Below, piece by piece: positions 8,015-17,003 of a stretch of 64,000 nt of DNA. This DNA is from Actinacidiphila yanglinensis (GTDB taxonomy: Bacteria > Actinomycetota > Actinomycetes > Streptomycetales > Streptomycetaceae). Numbering within the stretch: the first letter of the stretch is position 1; each line of letters begins with the position of its first letter. Under the pieces are notes generated by a model. That model was not told the DNA's origin, searched no databases, and saw nothing but the letters and a program-made list of their open reading frames with translations. The translations under genes were made by a program, and so were the position numbers. The DNA lies in NCBI RefSeq assembly GCF_900107965.1, contig NZ_FNVU01000008.1, positions 124,001 to 188,000 of the forward strand. The letters run 5' to 3'.

Positions 8015-9585
8015 CTCATCTCCCATTCGTTGTGGCTCGGCACTCGCGCCGCTTCCTCGGCCTCCGCGCGCAGCCGCAACCGGTCTGGCTTGCCGAATCC
8101 GAGCACCGGCAGCTCGGCGCGGAAGGTCACGACGGCGGGGGCCTGGTTCGGCGACAGGGTGGTGGCGACGTGATCGCGCAGGTCGTCGGCGGTGACGTGG
8201 TGGCCGTCACGGGCGACCACCACGGCGTGGATGCGCTCCAGCCGGTCGGCGTCGGCGACGCCGAACACCGCCGCCTGCGCCACCCCGGGATGGGCCGCCA
8301 GCGCGCCCTCCACGGCCGCCGGGTAGACCTTGATGCCGTTGGTCTTGATGACGTCCGCGATCCGCCCGCGCAGGTGCAGGTAGCCCTCCTCGTCGAGGTG
8401 GCCGATGTCGCCGGTGTGCAGCCGGCCGTCGCGCAGCGTCCGCGCGGTCTGCTCCGGGTCGTCCCAGTACCCGGTCATCGCCAGCGGCGTGTGCACGCAC
8501 ACCTCGCCCGGCTCGCCGGGCGGCAACTCCCGGTCGTCCTGGAGGTCCCGGATGCTCAGCGTCACCAGGTCGACCGGCCGGCCGACCGTGCGCAGCAGCT
8601 CCGGCCGGGTGTGGTCGTCACCGGACAGCCGGCACATCTGGCCGCACTCGCTGTTGCCGTAGATCTGGCACAGGACCGGGCCGAAGACCTTGACCGCCTC
8701 GGCGAGCCGGTCGGCGGCGGCCGGGCTGCCGGTGTACATCAGGTCGCGCAGGCTGGACAGGTCCGCACTGTTGACGTCCGGGTGGTCCTTGAGGGCGTAC
8801 ACCTGCGGGGCGGAGAGCATCATGCGGGTGACCCGGTGCCGCTCGACCGCCCGCAGCACGGCCCGCGCGTCGAACCCGTGGTGCAGGACCACGGTCCCTC
8901 CGGCGACCAGCACGTTGTCGGAGGTGAACGCCGCGGTATGGGTCAACGGCGCGGTGATGAGCACCGTCTGACGGTGCGCCTGCGCCGCCATCCGCGCGAG
9001 GACGTCGTTGCGCACCTCGTACGACCAGCACACGCCCTTCGGCCGCCCCGTCGACCCGCTGGTGTACGTGACGACGGCGAGCTCGCCCTGGGCGGCGTCG
9101 GCCAGGTCGAAGGCGTCGGGCGGCAGCACGCTCAGGTCGACGACGTCGGGGCCGAGGTCGCCCAGGGCGACCAGCAGCACGGGCCGCTCGAAGCGGTCCC
9201 GCAGCTCGCGGGCCCGTTCGGCGTTGTCGGCGTCGATCGCGAACACACGCGCCCGGGTGGACCGCACGATGTCGAACTGCTCGCGCACCCGCAGCACGTC
9301 ACCGGGGTTGACCGCGTTGACGGTGCCGACGTGCACCACGACGGCACCGACGAGACCGGCGGCATAGCGCAGGATCAGCGTCGCGGGCGTGTTGTTGACC
9401 GTCATCACGGCGACGACGTCGCCGGCGCCGACGCCTTGCGCGCGCAGCCCGGCCGCGGCCGAGCGGACCGCGGCGGACAGCTCGCCGGCGCGCGTCGGGG
9501 TGTCCTCGTACACCAGGCAGACGCGGTCCTCATCGGGGGATAACGACTTCAGGATCTGCCGGACGTAGTGGTCGTTGCCGGGCAT
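8011..9585 (-). CDS. Acyl-AMP/acyl-CoA ligase (ANL superfamily)
   Basis: A 524-aa class I adenylate-forming ligase. Seen: phosphate-loop TSGSTGRPKG; the A5-like YGNSE; the TGD motif in HTGDIGHLDEEGY; the hinge GRIADVIKTNGIKVYP; and the C-terminal catalytic Lys region LGFGKPDR. It has no fused carrier, so the acyl adenylate must go to CoA or to a separate carrier, perhaps to supply the lipid or aryl starter of the peptide (inferred). The start at 9585 has GGGAG 8 nt upstream. The frame stays open to 9846, but that extension is Pro/Ala/Arg-rich and unlike the family, so I left it out. It is the first gene of the leftward operon, coupled by ATGA overlap to the A-PCP gene. Confidence 0.88.
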   Translation of the reverse strand: MPGNDHYVRQILKSLSPDEDRVCLVYEDTPTRAGELSAAVRSAAAGLRAQGVGAGDVVAVMTVNNTPATLILRYAAGLVGAVVVHVGTVNAVNPGDVLRVREQFDIVRSTRARVFAIDADNAERARELRDRFERPVLLVALGDLGPDVVDLSVLPPDAFDLADAAQGELAVVTYTSGSTGRPKGVCWSYEVRNDVLARMAAQAHRQTVLITAPLTHTAAFTSDNVLVAGGTVVLHHGFDARAVLRAVERHRVTRMMLSAPQVYALKDHPDVNSADLSSLRDLMYTGSPAAADRLAEAVKVFGPVLCQIYGNSECGQMCRLSGDDHTRPELLRTVGRPVDLVTLSIRDLQDDRELPPGEPGEVCVHTPLAMTGYWDDPEQTARTLRDGRLHTGDIGHLDEEGYLHLRGRIADVIKTNGIKVYPAAVEGALAAHPGVAQAAVFGVADADRLERIHAVVVARDGHHVTADDLRDHVATTLSPNQAPAVVTFRAELPVLGFGKPDRLRLRAEAEEAARVPSHNEWEMR

Positions 9586-9954
9586 GGCGCGCTCCCATTC
9601 GGTGTACGGCTGCAGGGCTGGGCGCCGCCGCGCGGTGGCGGGGCGGGCCTCGGTGATCCGTTCGGGCGGCCCCGTCGCGCTGCCCGCGCTCCCGGCTGGG
9701 GACAGCGCTGGGGGCAGGTCTTCCGCGACAGGAGAGCCTGAGACCGTCGGTTGGGCTGCCGGGGCGGGACGCTGCCGCCTCAGGGCCTCAAGGGACGTCG
9801 CCGAGTGTAGGCAGCCGCCGTCGGCGGGGTCCAGAGCGATCTGCACGGTGCGCGTCGCCGTGCGTGCGGCGCGTCAGCGATCGGCGCCGGGGGCCGATCC
9901 GGCTGCTACGCTCCCGGCACGATTTCGGGTGGAGGTCGGCGGGGGGAGGCCGTG
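9586..9954. promoter_or_regulatory. Divergent intergenic region of the NRPS tailoring operon
   Basis: About 370 bp separate the ligase start (leftward) from the SDR-like gene (rightward), so both promoters must lie here. A GGGGGGAGG ribosome-binding site for the SDR-like gene is at 9941-9949. I could not pick a convincing operator or -35/-10 pair by eye. Confidence 0.5.
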
Positions 9955-10680
9955 ATGGCCGCAGTTGCCATCTTTTGCGGGGCGGGGCGGGCCGCCGGGG
10001 ACGCGATCGCGGGACGGCTGGCCGAGGAGGGGTTCGACCTCGCCGTGCTCGGCCCGTCGGCGGAGGCCGGTGCCCATGTCGTGGCGCACGCGCGCCGGGT
10101 GGGCCGCCGGGCGCTGGCCCTGGCGGTGCGCCCGCACGACGCCGGCTCCGTGCAGCAGGCGGTGGACCAGGTGGACGGGCAACTCGGCCCGCCCGCGGTG
10201 CTGCTGAACGTCGTCGAGGCCCGGCTGGGCGCGCCGCTGCACGAGGTGCCGGACTGGGACGCGTGCGTGGGCGGGCTGCTGCGCGAGTCGTTCCTGATCA
10301 GCCAGGCGGTGCTCGACCCGATGATCAGGGAGGGCCGCGGGCGCATCGTCACCGTGGCCGACGTGCTGTGCGGGCCGGGCCAGCGGGAGAACACCACGGT
10401 CAGGGCCGGGCTGGAGGGGTTCACCCGGACGCTGGCGATGGAGGCCGACGTGTTCGGCGTGACGGCCAACCTCGTCGTGGCGGGGCTGGGCGTGCGCGCG
10501 CCGGCCGCGGCGGAGATCCTGCCGTCCGCGCCGGGCTCCCCCGCGTCGGGCTTCCCCGCGGCCGGGCAGGAGGTGGCGGCCGCCGAACTCGCCGCCACCG
10601 TCGCCTTCCTGGCCGGCGACGCGGCCGCCATCATGTCGGGCCAGGTCATCCACGTCGGAGCGGCCGACCCGGTGGCGTGA
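9955..10680 (+). CDS. Short-chain dehydrogenase/reductase-like protein lacking the catalytic triad
   Basis: A 241-aa Rossmann-fold protein in the FabG/classical-SDR mould: an N-terminal GAGRAAG nucleotide loop in place of TGxxxGxG, then GRIVTVADV and the PGQ...AGLEGF stretch. Aligned by eye to FabG, the catalytic Ser is Asp136, the Tyr of YxxxK is Asn146 and the Lys is Arg150, so normal hydride-transfer catalysis is not expected. The C-terminus keeps the SDR pattern of a late helix and GQVIHVGAA. ATG 9955 is preferred over GTG 9952 because the GGGGGGAGG site sits 5 nt before it. The gene is divergent from the NRPS tailoring operon. A structural or regulatory role, or a changed chemistry, are both possible. 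Confidence 0.8.
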   Translation: MAAVAIFCGAGRAAGDAIAGRLAEEGFDLAVLGPSAEAGAHVVAHARRVGRRALALAVRPHDAGSVQQAVDQVDGQLGPPAVLLNVVEARLGAPLHEVPDWDACVGGLLRESFLISQAVLDPMIREGRGRIVTVADVLCGPGQRENTTVRAGLEGFTRTLAMEADVFGVTANLVVAGLGVRAPAAAEILPSAPGSPASGFPAAGQEVAAAELAATVAFLAGDAAAIMSGQVIHVGAADPVA

Positions 10681-10682
10681 CG

Positions 10683-10724
10683 CCGTCGGACCGGAACCGG
10701 CGGCCAGGACCGTCGGACCGGAAC
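10683..10724. repeat. 15-bp direct repeat, two copies
   Basis: CCGTCGGACCGGAAC occurs at 10683-10697 and again at 10710-10724, a 27-bp period, just after the SDR-like gene and before the convergent ABC gene end. It does not form an obvious hairpin terminator. Function unknown. Confidence 0.85.
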
Positions 10725-10794
10725 GGGTGGGCAGCACAGGCAGGCTGTACCGGCCGCCCGAACCGATCCCCAGACCCGGTTGCCTGAGGCGGCG

Positions 10795-12759
10795 TCAGCC
10801 CGACCCGCGCTCCGCCCCCGTGAACTGCGCGGCGTGCAGCCGCGCGTAGGGACCGCCTGCGGCGCACAGTCGCTCGTGGGTGCCCTGTTCCACGATCCGC
10901 CCCGCCTCCATGACGAGGATCAGGTCGGCGTCGCGGATGGTGGACAGCCGGTGGGCGATGACGAAGCTGGTCCGCCCGGCGCGCAGCGTGTTCATCGCGC
11001 GCTGGATCAGGACCTCGGTGCGGGTGTCCACCGAGCTGGTCGCCTCGTCGAGGATCAGGATGCTCGGCTGCACCAGGAACGCGCGGGCGATGGTGACGAG
11101 TTGCCGCTCTCCGGCGCTGAGGTTGGTGCCCTCCGCGTCGAGCGTGGTCCGGTAGCCGTCGGGCATCGCGCGCACGAAGTGGTCGACGTGCGCGGCGTGC
11201 GCGGCCCGCTCGATCCGCTCGGGCGCCGGGTCGTGCGCGCCGTAGGCGATGTTGTCGGCGACGGTCCCCCGGAACAGCCAGGTGTCCTGCAGCACCATGC
11301 CGATGCCGCGCCGCACGTCCTCGCGGGTCATCGTCGCGATGTCCACGCCGTCGACGGTGATCCGGCCGCCGGTGAGGTCGTAGAACCGCATCAGCAGGTT
11401 GACCAGGGTGGTCTTGCCCGCGCCGGTGGGGCCGACGATCGCGACGGTCTGCCCCGGCTCGGCGGTGAACGACAGGTGCTCGATCAGCGGCTCGTCCGGG
11501 GTGTACCGGAAGCTGACGTCCTCGAAGACGATCCGGCCGCGTACCGCCGCCGGCCGGACCGCGGGGTCGGGGTCGGGCGGCTGCTCGTCGGTGTCGAGCA
11601 GCTGGAAGATCCGCTCCGCGGAGGCGATGCCGGACTGCAGGAGGTTGCTCATGGTCGCGACCTGGGTGATCGGCTGGCTCAGCTGGCGGGAGTACTGGAT
11701 GAACGCCTGGACGCTGCCGAGGGTGACCATGCCCGCGGTGGCGAACAGCCCGCCGCTCACCGCGACGAGGACGAAGTTGATGTTGGCCAGGAACAGCATG
11801 GTGGGCTGGATGACCCCGGAGGCGAGCTGCGCCCGGAAGCTGACCCGGCGCAGCTCGCGGTTGTGCCGGTCGAACGTCTGCCGCGCCTCCTCCTCCAGCC
11901 CGAAGACCCGCACCACGGTGTGCCCGGCGTAGGTCTCCTCGATGTGGCCGTTGAGGCGGCCGGTGGTCGCCCACTGGGTGACGAAGTGGGGCTGGGCCCG
12001 GCGCCCGATCCGGGCCGATCCCAGCAGGCACAGCGGGACCGTGGTCAGCGCGACGAGGGCCAGCAGCCACGACACCCAGAACATGACCGCGACCACGCCG
12101 GCGATGGTGAGGATCGACGTGAGCAGCTGGCTGAGCGTCTGCTGCATGGTCTGGGTGAGGTTGTCCATGTCGTTGGTCGCGCGGCTGAGCACGTCCCCGC
12201 GCGGCTGCACGTCGAAGTAGCTCAGCGGCAGCCGGGAGAGTTTCGCCTCGACCTCCTCCCGGAGCCGGAAGCCGACGCGCTGCACCACCCGGGCGGTGAG
12301 CCGGGTCTGGACGATGCCGAACACGGCGGAGCCGGCGTAGAGCAGCAGGGCGACGAGCAGGACGGCGCCCAGGCGGGAGAAGTCGATGCCGCGGCCGGGC
12401 ACGACGGGCAGCGCGGACACCACGTCGGCCACCCGGCCGTCCCCGGTCGCGCGCAGGTGCGCGATCGCCGCGGACTTGGTGACGCCGGGCCGCAGTTGGC
12501 CGCCGATGTGCCCGGTGATGATGACGTCGGTGGCCTTGCCGAGCTGGCGCGGCCCCAGCACCGCGAGGCCCACGCTGATCACGGAGCAGCCGGCGGTGGC
12601 GGCGATGAGCCGGCGGTCGGGGCGCAGGGTGCGGGCCAGCCGGCGGACCGAGCCGCGCAGGTCCAGCACGGCGGGCGGCGGCAGTCCGCCGCCCAGCGCG
12701 CGTCCGGCGCCGACCGCGCCCGCCAGCGGCGGTCGCCTGATGGTGGTGGGCTGGGTCAT
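10795..12759 (-). CDS. ABC exporter half-transporter, catalytic-site subunit
   Basis: A 654-aa TMD-NBD fusion of the exporter type: a six-helix membrane domain (about residues 50-370) and a C-terminal ATPase. Walker A is GPTGAGKTT (Lys449), and Walker B ILILDEATS has the catalytic Glu572. The signature is LSAGERQ instead of LSGGQ, and the switch His is in AHRLST. The partner gene ends 1 bp before this start. In heterodimeric exporters (TM287/288, LmrCD, BmrCD) one ATP site is degenerate. This subunit supplies the intact Walker B and the deviant signature, which complements the partner exactly. It is last in the TetR-ABC-ABC operon beside the NRPS genes, so export of or self-resistance to the peptide is the likely role (inferred). 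Confidence 0.93.
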   Translation of the reverse strand: MTQPTTIRRPPLAGAVGAGRALGGGLPPPAVLDLRGSVRRLARTLRPDRRLIAATAGCSVISVGLAVLGPRQLGKATDVIITGHIGGQLRPGVTKSAAIAHLRATGDGRVADVVSALPVVPGRGIDFSRLGAVLLVALLLYAGSAVFGIVQTRLTARVVQRVGFRLREEVEAKLSRLPLSYFDVQPRGDVLSRATNDMDNLTQTMQQTLSQLLTSILTIAGVVAVMFWVSWLLALVALTTVPLCLLGSARIGRRAQPHFVTQWATTGRLNGHIEETYAGHTVVRVFGLEEEARQTFDRHNRELRRVSFRAQLASGVIQPTMLFLANINFVLVAVSGGLFATAGMVTLGSVQAFIQYSRQLSQPITQVATMSNLLQSGIASAERIFQLLDTDEQPPDPDPAVRPAAVRGRIVFEDVSFRYTPDEPLIEHLSFTAEPGQTVAIVGPTGAGKTTLVNLLMRFYDLTGGRITVDGVDIATMTREDVRRGIGMVLQDTWLFRGTVADNIAYGAHDPAPERIERAAHAAHVDHFVRAMPDGYRTTLDAEGTNLSAGERQLVTIARAFLVQPSILILDEATSSVDTRTEVLIQRAMNTLRAGRTSFVIAHRLSTIRDADLILVMEAGRIVEQGTHERLCAAGGPYARLHAAQFTGAERGSG

Positions 12760-12760
12760 G

Positions 12761-14494
12761 TCACGCCGCTTCCTGGTCGTCGCGCTGGGACCGGGCGATG
12801 TCCCGGTAGGTGGCGTTGTGCGCGAGCAGTTCGGTGTGGGTGCCGGCCCCGACGACGCGCCCTTCGTCCAGCACGAGGATGTGGTCGGCGTCCTGGATGG
12901 TGCTGACCCGCTGGGCGACGACGAGCACGGTGGCCGCGGCCGTCTCGCCGGCGAGCGCGGTCCGCAGCGCCGCCTCGGTGGCGTGGTCCAGCGCGGAGAA
13001 GGAGTCGTCGAGCAGGTAGATCGACGGCCGGCCGACGAGCGCGCGGGCGATGGCCAGCCGCTGACGCTGCCCGCCGGACAGGTTCGAGCCGCCCTGGGCG
13101 ACCTCGGCGTGCAGGCCCTGCGGGAGGCGTTCGACGAACTCCCGTGCCTGGGCGACCTCCAGGGCGTGCCACATGTCGGCCTCGGTGGCGTCGGGCCTGC
13201 CGTGCCGCAGGTTGCCGGCGATGGTGCCGGAGAAGAGGAACGGCCGCTGCGGTACGTATCCGATCTGCGTGGCGAGCACTCCGGGGGCCAGCTCCCGCAC
13301 GTCGGCGCCGCCGACCCGGACGGTACCCGCGCTCGCGTCGATCAGCCGCGGCACCAGGGTGAGCAGGGTCGTCTTCCCGCTGCCGGTGCCGCCGACGATC
13401 GCCGTGGTGGTGCCCGGACGGGCCAGCAGGTCGACGCCCTGCAGCACGGCCGACTCGGCGCCCGGGTAGCGGAACTCGACCTGGGACAGTTCGAGTTCGC
13501 CGGTCCGCGGCAGCGCGGTCACGCCGTGGTCCGGTGGCCGCACCGCCGGCTGCGTGGAAAGCACGTCCTGGATGCGCTCGGCACTGACCGCGGCCCGCGG
13601 GATCATGGTGAACATGAAGGTGGCCGACAGGACCGACATGAGGATCTGCATCAGGTACGAGAGGTAGGCCGGCAGCGCGCCGACCGGCATCCCCCCGGCG
13701 GCGATCCGGTGCCCGCCGAACCACAGGACGGCGACGCTGGACAGGTAGATCACCAGCATCAGCAGCGGGAACATCACGGCCATCAGCCGGCTCACCCGCA
13801 GCGACACCTCGGTGAGCTCCTCGTTGGCCGCGGTGAACCTGCGCCGCTCGCGGTCGTCCCGGACGAACGCCCGGATGACGCGGACGCCGGTGATCTGCTC
13901 GCGCAGGATGCCGTTGGCGCGGTCCAGCCGGGTCTGGGCCAGCCGGTGCAGCGGGAGCATCCGGGCCAGCAGCACCCCCACGATGACCACCAGCACCGGG
14001 ATGATGACCGCGAACAGGCCGGAGAGCGGACCGTCCAGGCGCAGCGCCATGATGACGCCGCCGACGCAGATGATCGGCGCGGGCACCAGCAGGGTGCCGG
14101 TGAGCAGCGACAGCAGCTGCACCTGCTGCACGTCGTTGGTGGTGCGGTTGAACAGCGAGGCCGTGCCGATCCGGTTGACCTCCTGGGAGGAGAAGGCCAG
14201 CACGCGGTCGAAGACCGCCGCCCGCAGGTCGTAGCCCAGCGAGGTGCCGACCCGGGAGCTCAGGTACACCGCGGTGATCGAGCAGCAGATCTGGACGAAC
14301 GCGATGCCCGCCATCACCTCGCCGATCCGCCAGATGTACCCGTTGTCCCCGGTGAGCACACCGTTGTCGATGAGGTCGGCGTTGAGACTGGGCAGTTCGA
14401 GCGCGGCGACGGACTGCGCGGCCTGCAGGAGCACGACGAGGGTCAGGGCCCGGCGGTAGGGCCGCAGGTGACGGCTCATCAGACCGACCAACAT
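12761..14494 (-). CDS. ABC exporter half-transporter, degenerate-site subunit
   Basis: A 577-aa TMD-NBD exporter half. Six membrane helices lie in about residues 15-310, then an ATPase with Walker A GGTGSGKTT, canonical signature LSGGQRQ and Walker B YLLDDSFSALD. Asp497 stands where the catalytic Glu belongs, and the switch position is Gln in VAQRVST rather than His. Both changes mark the degenerate ATP site of a heterodimer. The ATG start overlaps the TetR stop by one base (TGATG), giving tight coupling, and the second subunit starts 1 bp after its stop. The frame stays open further upstream through the TetR region, but that stretch is a shadow. Confidence 0.93.
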   Translation of the reverse strand: MLVGLMSRHLRPYRRALTLVVLLQAAQSVAALELPSLNADLIDNGVLTGDNGYIWRIGEVMAGIAFVQICCSITAVYLSSRVGTSLGYDLRAAVFDRVLAFSSQEVNRIGTASLFNRTTNDVQQVQLLSLLTGTLLVPAPIICVGGVIMALRLDGPLSGLFAVIIPVLVVIVGVLLARMLPLHRLAQTRLDRANGILREQITGVRVIRAFVRDDRERRRFTAANEELTEVSLRVSRLMAVMFPLLMLVIYLSSVAVLWFGGHRIAAGGMPVGALPAYLSYLMQILMSVLSATFMFTMIPRAAVSAERIQDVLSTQPAVRPPDHGVTALPRTGELELSQVEFRYPGAESAVLQGVDLLARPGTTTAIVGGTGSGKTTLLTLVPRLIDASAGTVRVGGADVRELAPGVLATQIGYVPQRPFLFSGTIAGNLRHGRPDATEADMWHALEVAQAREFVERLPQGLHAEVAQGGSNLSGGQRQRLAIARALVGRPSIYLLDDSFSALDHATEAALRTALAGETAAATVLVVAQRVSTIQDADHILVLDEGRVVGAGTHTELLAHNATYRDIARSQRDDQEAA

Positions 14495-15165
14495 CAGCGC
14501 CGCACCTTCCCGGTCGCCCGGGCCGGCCGCCGCGCGGGGCCGGTGTCCTGGTCCCGCCGGAGCAGGCCGTCCAGCAGCAGCGTGGAGATCTCGCTGGTGT
14601 CGAGCGCGTCGCCGAGGCCGAAGGTGCCCCGGGTGGTGGCGAACACCATCGCGACCACCAACTGGGCAACCATCACCGGCGGTTGGCGGAGCAGCCGGCC
14701 GTCCGGTTCGACCACGTCGGCGACCGCCGCGATGAGGCGCTGCCGGTAGCGCGCCACCTCCGCCAGGAACGGGTCCCTGACCTCCGCGGGCACCGGCCGG
14801 CTGCGCAGCGCGGCCACCAGCGGTTCGGTCGTCACGAGCTGGTCGGCGATGATGCCGATCACCTCGGCGAGCCGGTCGCGCAGGTCCAGGCCGGGGTCGA
14901 TGGCGCCGATCGCGGTCACGAGGGCCGAGGGCTCGAAGCTGCTCAGCACGGTGGCGTGGACGAGGGACTGCTTGTCGGGGAACGCGCTGAAGATCGTCCC
15001 TTCGGCGATGCCGGCGGCCCGGGCGATCTGCTGCGTGGTCACGGAAACGCCGCGCTCCAGCAGGAGCGGGAGGGTGGCGGCGATGATGGCGGCGCGCCGC
15101 TCTTCGGGGTCGAGGGTGGGCGCGCGGCGCCGCCGCCGGGCTCCCCCGCTCGTGTCGTCGGTCAC
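14494..15165 (-). CDS. TetR-family regulator of the ABC exporter
   Basis: A 223-aa TetR repressor. A basic N-terminal tail precedes the helix-turn-helix (VTTQQIARAAGIAEGTIFSA, near residues 43-62), followed by the usual all-helical ligand-binding domain with a region rich in Arg/Pro at the end. GTG start at 15165. It is the first gene of the exporter operon and a perfect 16-bp palindrome lies 14 bp before its start, so autoregulation together with the exporter is very likely. The inducer may be the cluster's own peptide (inferred). Confidence 0.93.
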   Translation of the reverse strand: MTDDTSGGARRRRRAPTLDPEERRAAIIAATLPLLLERGVSVTTQQIARAAGIAEGTIFSAFPDKQSLVHATVLSSFEPSALVTAIGAIDPGLDLRDRLAEVIGIIADQLVTTEPLVAALRSRPVPAEVRDPFLAEVARYRQRLIAAVADVVEPDGRLLRQPPVMVAQLVVAMVFATTRGTFGLGDALDTSEISTLLLDGLLRRDQDTGPARRPARATGKVRR

Positions 15166-15179
15166 CCCCGGAGATTAAC

Positions 15180-15195
15180 GAGTGAGCGCTCACTC
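15180..15195. promoter_or_regulatory. TetR operator, 16-bp perfect palindrome
   Basis: GAGTGAGCGCTCACTC is fully self-complementary and lies between the leftward TetR gene (start 15165) and the rightward amidohydrolase gene (start 15254). It resembles the TGAGTGAGCGCTCACTCA type of site bound by many actinobacterial TetR regulators. It could control both directions. Confidence 0.85.
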
Positions 15196-15253
15196 AGACA
15201 AGGGGCGCCCCTACCATCGACCCGTGTCCCGCCGACCGGACGGAAGGTAACCG

Positions 15254-16462
15254 ATGATCTCCGTGCCACCCGACCTGCTGACCGAGCTGACCGACCTGTA
15301 CCAGGACCTGCACCGCCACCCGGAGTTGTCCTTCGAGGAGCACCGCACGGCCGACCTGATCGCGACCCGGCTGCGCGCGCTCGGCTGCGAGACCGTCGAG
15401 GGGGTCGGCGGCACCGGCGTGGTCGGCGTCCTCGCCCGGGGCGACGGGCCGACCGTGCTGCTGCGCGCCGACATCGACGCGCTGCCGGTGACCGAGAAGA
15501 CCGGCCTGCCGTACGCGTCCGTGCGCGACGGGGTGGCGCATGCCTGCGGCCACGACCTGCACACGACGTGGCTGCTCGGCGCGGCGAACGTGCTGGCCCG
15601 GCACCGCACCGGCTGGTCGGGCCGGCTGTTACTGGTCTTCCAGCCCGCCGAGGAGATCGGCCGCGGCGCCCGGGCGATGCTCGACGACGGCCTGTACGAG
15701 CGGTTCGGCACCCCCGCGGTCGCGTTCGGCCAGCACGTGGGCCCCGGACCGGCCGGCCGGATCGGCCACCGCAACGGTGTCACCATGGCCGCGGGCGACG
15801 CCATCCGGGTCCGGCTGCGGGGCAAGGGCGGCCACGGATCGCGGCCGGAGTCGACCGTCGACCCGGTGGTCCTGGCGGCGGCGACCGTGCTGCGCCTGCA
15901 GACCGTGGTGTCCCGTGAGGTCGCGGCCACCGATCCGCTGGTGCTGACCATCGGGTCGATGCACGCCGGCACCAAGGAGAACATCATCCCCGACGAGGCC
16001 GAACTGGGCCTGACCCTGCGCTCGTTCGAGCCCGCGGTCCGCGACCGGGCGCTGGCGGCGATCGAGCGGATCGTCCGCGGCGAGGCGGCGACCTCCGGGG
16101 CGCCGGAACCGGACGTCGACCTGCTGTACGGCTTTCCGGCGCTGGTCAACGACGAGGCGGCCGGCGAGGCCGTCCTGGCGGCGTTCACCGAGCACTTCGG
16201 CGCCGAACGGCTGGTCCCGGTGCCGCTGGTGCCCGCCAGCGAGGACTTCGGGCTGCTGACGGACGGTGGCCGCATACCGTCCGCGTACTGGTTCGTCCGC
16301 GGCAGCGATCCGGCGGCCTACGCGGCGGCGGAGGCAGCGGGCCGGATCGCTGCCGACATTCCCACCAACCACTCGCCCTCCTTCGCGCCGGTGCTCGACC
16401 CCACGCTGGCGACCGGCGTGCAGACGCTGGTGGCCGCGGCGCTGGCCTGGCTCGGCGGGTAG
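15254..16462 (+). CDS. M20 family metallo-amidohydrolase
   Basis: A 402-aa M20D-type amidohydrolase (hippurate / N-acyl-amino acid / IAA-amino acid hydrolase group). Seen: LRADIDALPV, the metal-binding ACGHDLHTTWL, QPAEEIGRGA with the catalytic Glu, GGHGSRPE in the lid domain, and the late metal His in TNHSPSFAP. It hydrolyses an N-acyl or amide bond of an amino-acid derivative; the actual substrate is unknown. It has no signal peptide. GGAAGG lies just before the ATG. It is divergent from the exporter TetR across the palindromic operator, so it may belong to the peptide cluster (trimming or resistance) or may be unrelated. Confidence 0.9.
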   Translation: MISVPPDLLTELTDLYQDLHRHPELSFEEHRTADLIATRLRALGCETVEGVGGTGVVGVLARGDGPTVLLRADIDALPVTEKTGLPYASVRDGVAHACGHDLHTTWLLGAANVLARHRTGWSGRLLLVFQPAEEIGRGARAMLDDGLYERFGTPAVAFGQHVGPGPAGRIGHRNGVTMAAGDAIRVRLRGKGGHGSRPESTVDPVVLAAATVLRLQTVVSREVAATDPLVLTIGSMHAGTKENIIPDEAELGLTLRSFEPAVRDRALAAIERIVRGEAATSGAPEPDVDLLYGFPALVNDEAAGEAVLAAFTEHFGAERLVPVPLVPASEDFGLLTDGGRIPSAYWFVRGSDPAAYAAAEAAGRIAADIPTNHSPSFAPVLDPTLATGVQTLVAAALAWLGG

Positions 16463-17003
16463 CGCCACCTCGCCTTGCCGGCAGGCCCGTTCGGCCCGAG
16501 CGGCGCCGACGGATCGGCGACCGGGTCGGCAGGGTTCGCGCCCGCGCGCGGGTACGGACGCGCACCCGCCTGCCCGCGGGCCCGGCCGCGCGTCCGCGTG
16601 CGGGCCTGCCCGGACGCGCGCGGGGCTCGCGCTTCCGCCCGTGCGGCCGGTTCCCCACCCCGGCGCGCTGCCGCACGGCGTTCCCCGGCCGTGCGCGGGG
16701 TAGGAAGCTCCGGTCCGGACCGCGCCGGTGGGCAACTCCCGCCGTACGCCACCGGATCCGGGCACCCGCACCTGGCGCACGTGCCCGGCCGCACCGCGTG
16801 GGCCACCGCCGCACCCGACCGGCGGGACGGCCCGCGCGGCCGGCAGCGCGCCGCAGCGAGCCCGCACGGTTCCCCGGCTCCACCGCACCGCACGTCACCC
16901 GCGCACCACGGACGGTCCGTCCGGTTCCTCGCCCTCGCGGCGGCGGGCCGTCCACGCCGTCGCTCCACGCCGAACGTCCCCGTTCCGAAAGGTGCTGTCC
17001 TTC
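16463..17003. other. GC-rich noncoding region
   Basis: About 540 bp without a believable gene. It is extremely GC-rich with CGCG and GCCC runs. A candidate hairpin is listed separately; the rest should include the promoter of the antiporter gene, whose GAAAGG ribosome-binding site is near 16985. Confidence 0.5.
16587..16620 (+). terminator. Candidate hairpin terminator after amidohydrolase gene
   Basis: CGCGCGTCCG at 16587-16596 pairs perfectly with CGGACGCGCG at 16611-16620 around a 14-nt loop. No T-tract follows, which is common in high-GC actinomycetes, so this stays tentative. Confidence 0.35.

Noticed and set aside
9586..9846. N-terminal extension of the acyl-AMP ligase
   Set aside because: The frame is open, but the added residues are Pro/Ala/Arg-rich and unlike the family, and a GGGAG site supports the start at 9585.
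10683..10724. Possible CRISPR-like repeat
   Set aside because: Only two 15-bp copies with a 12-bp spacer and no cas genes nearby.
16728..17003. N-terminal extension of the antiporter
   Set aside because: The extension is basic, Pro/Arg-rich and lacks membrane helices; the family normally starts just before the first helix, as from 17004.
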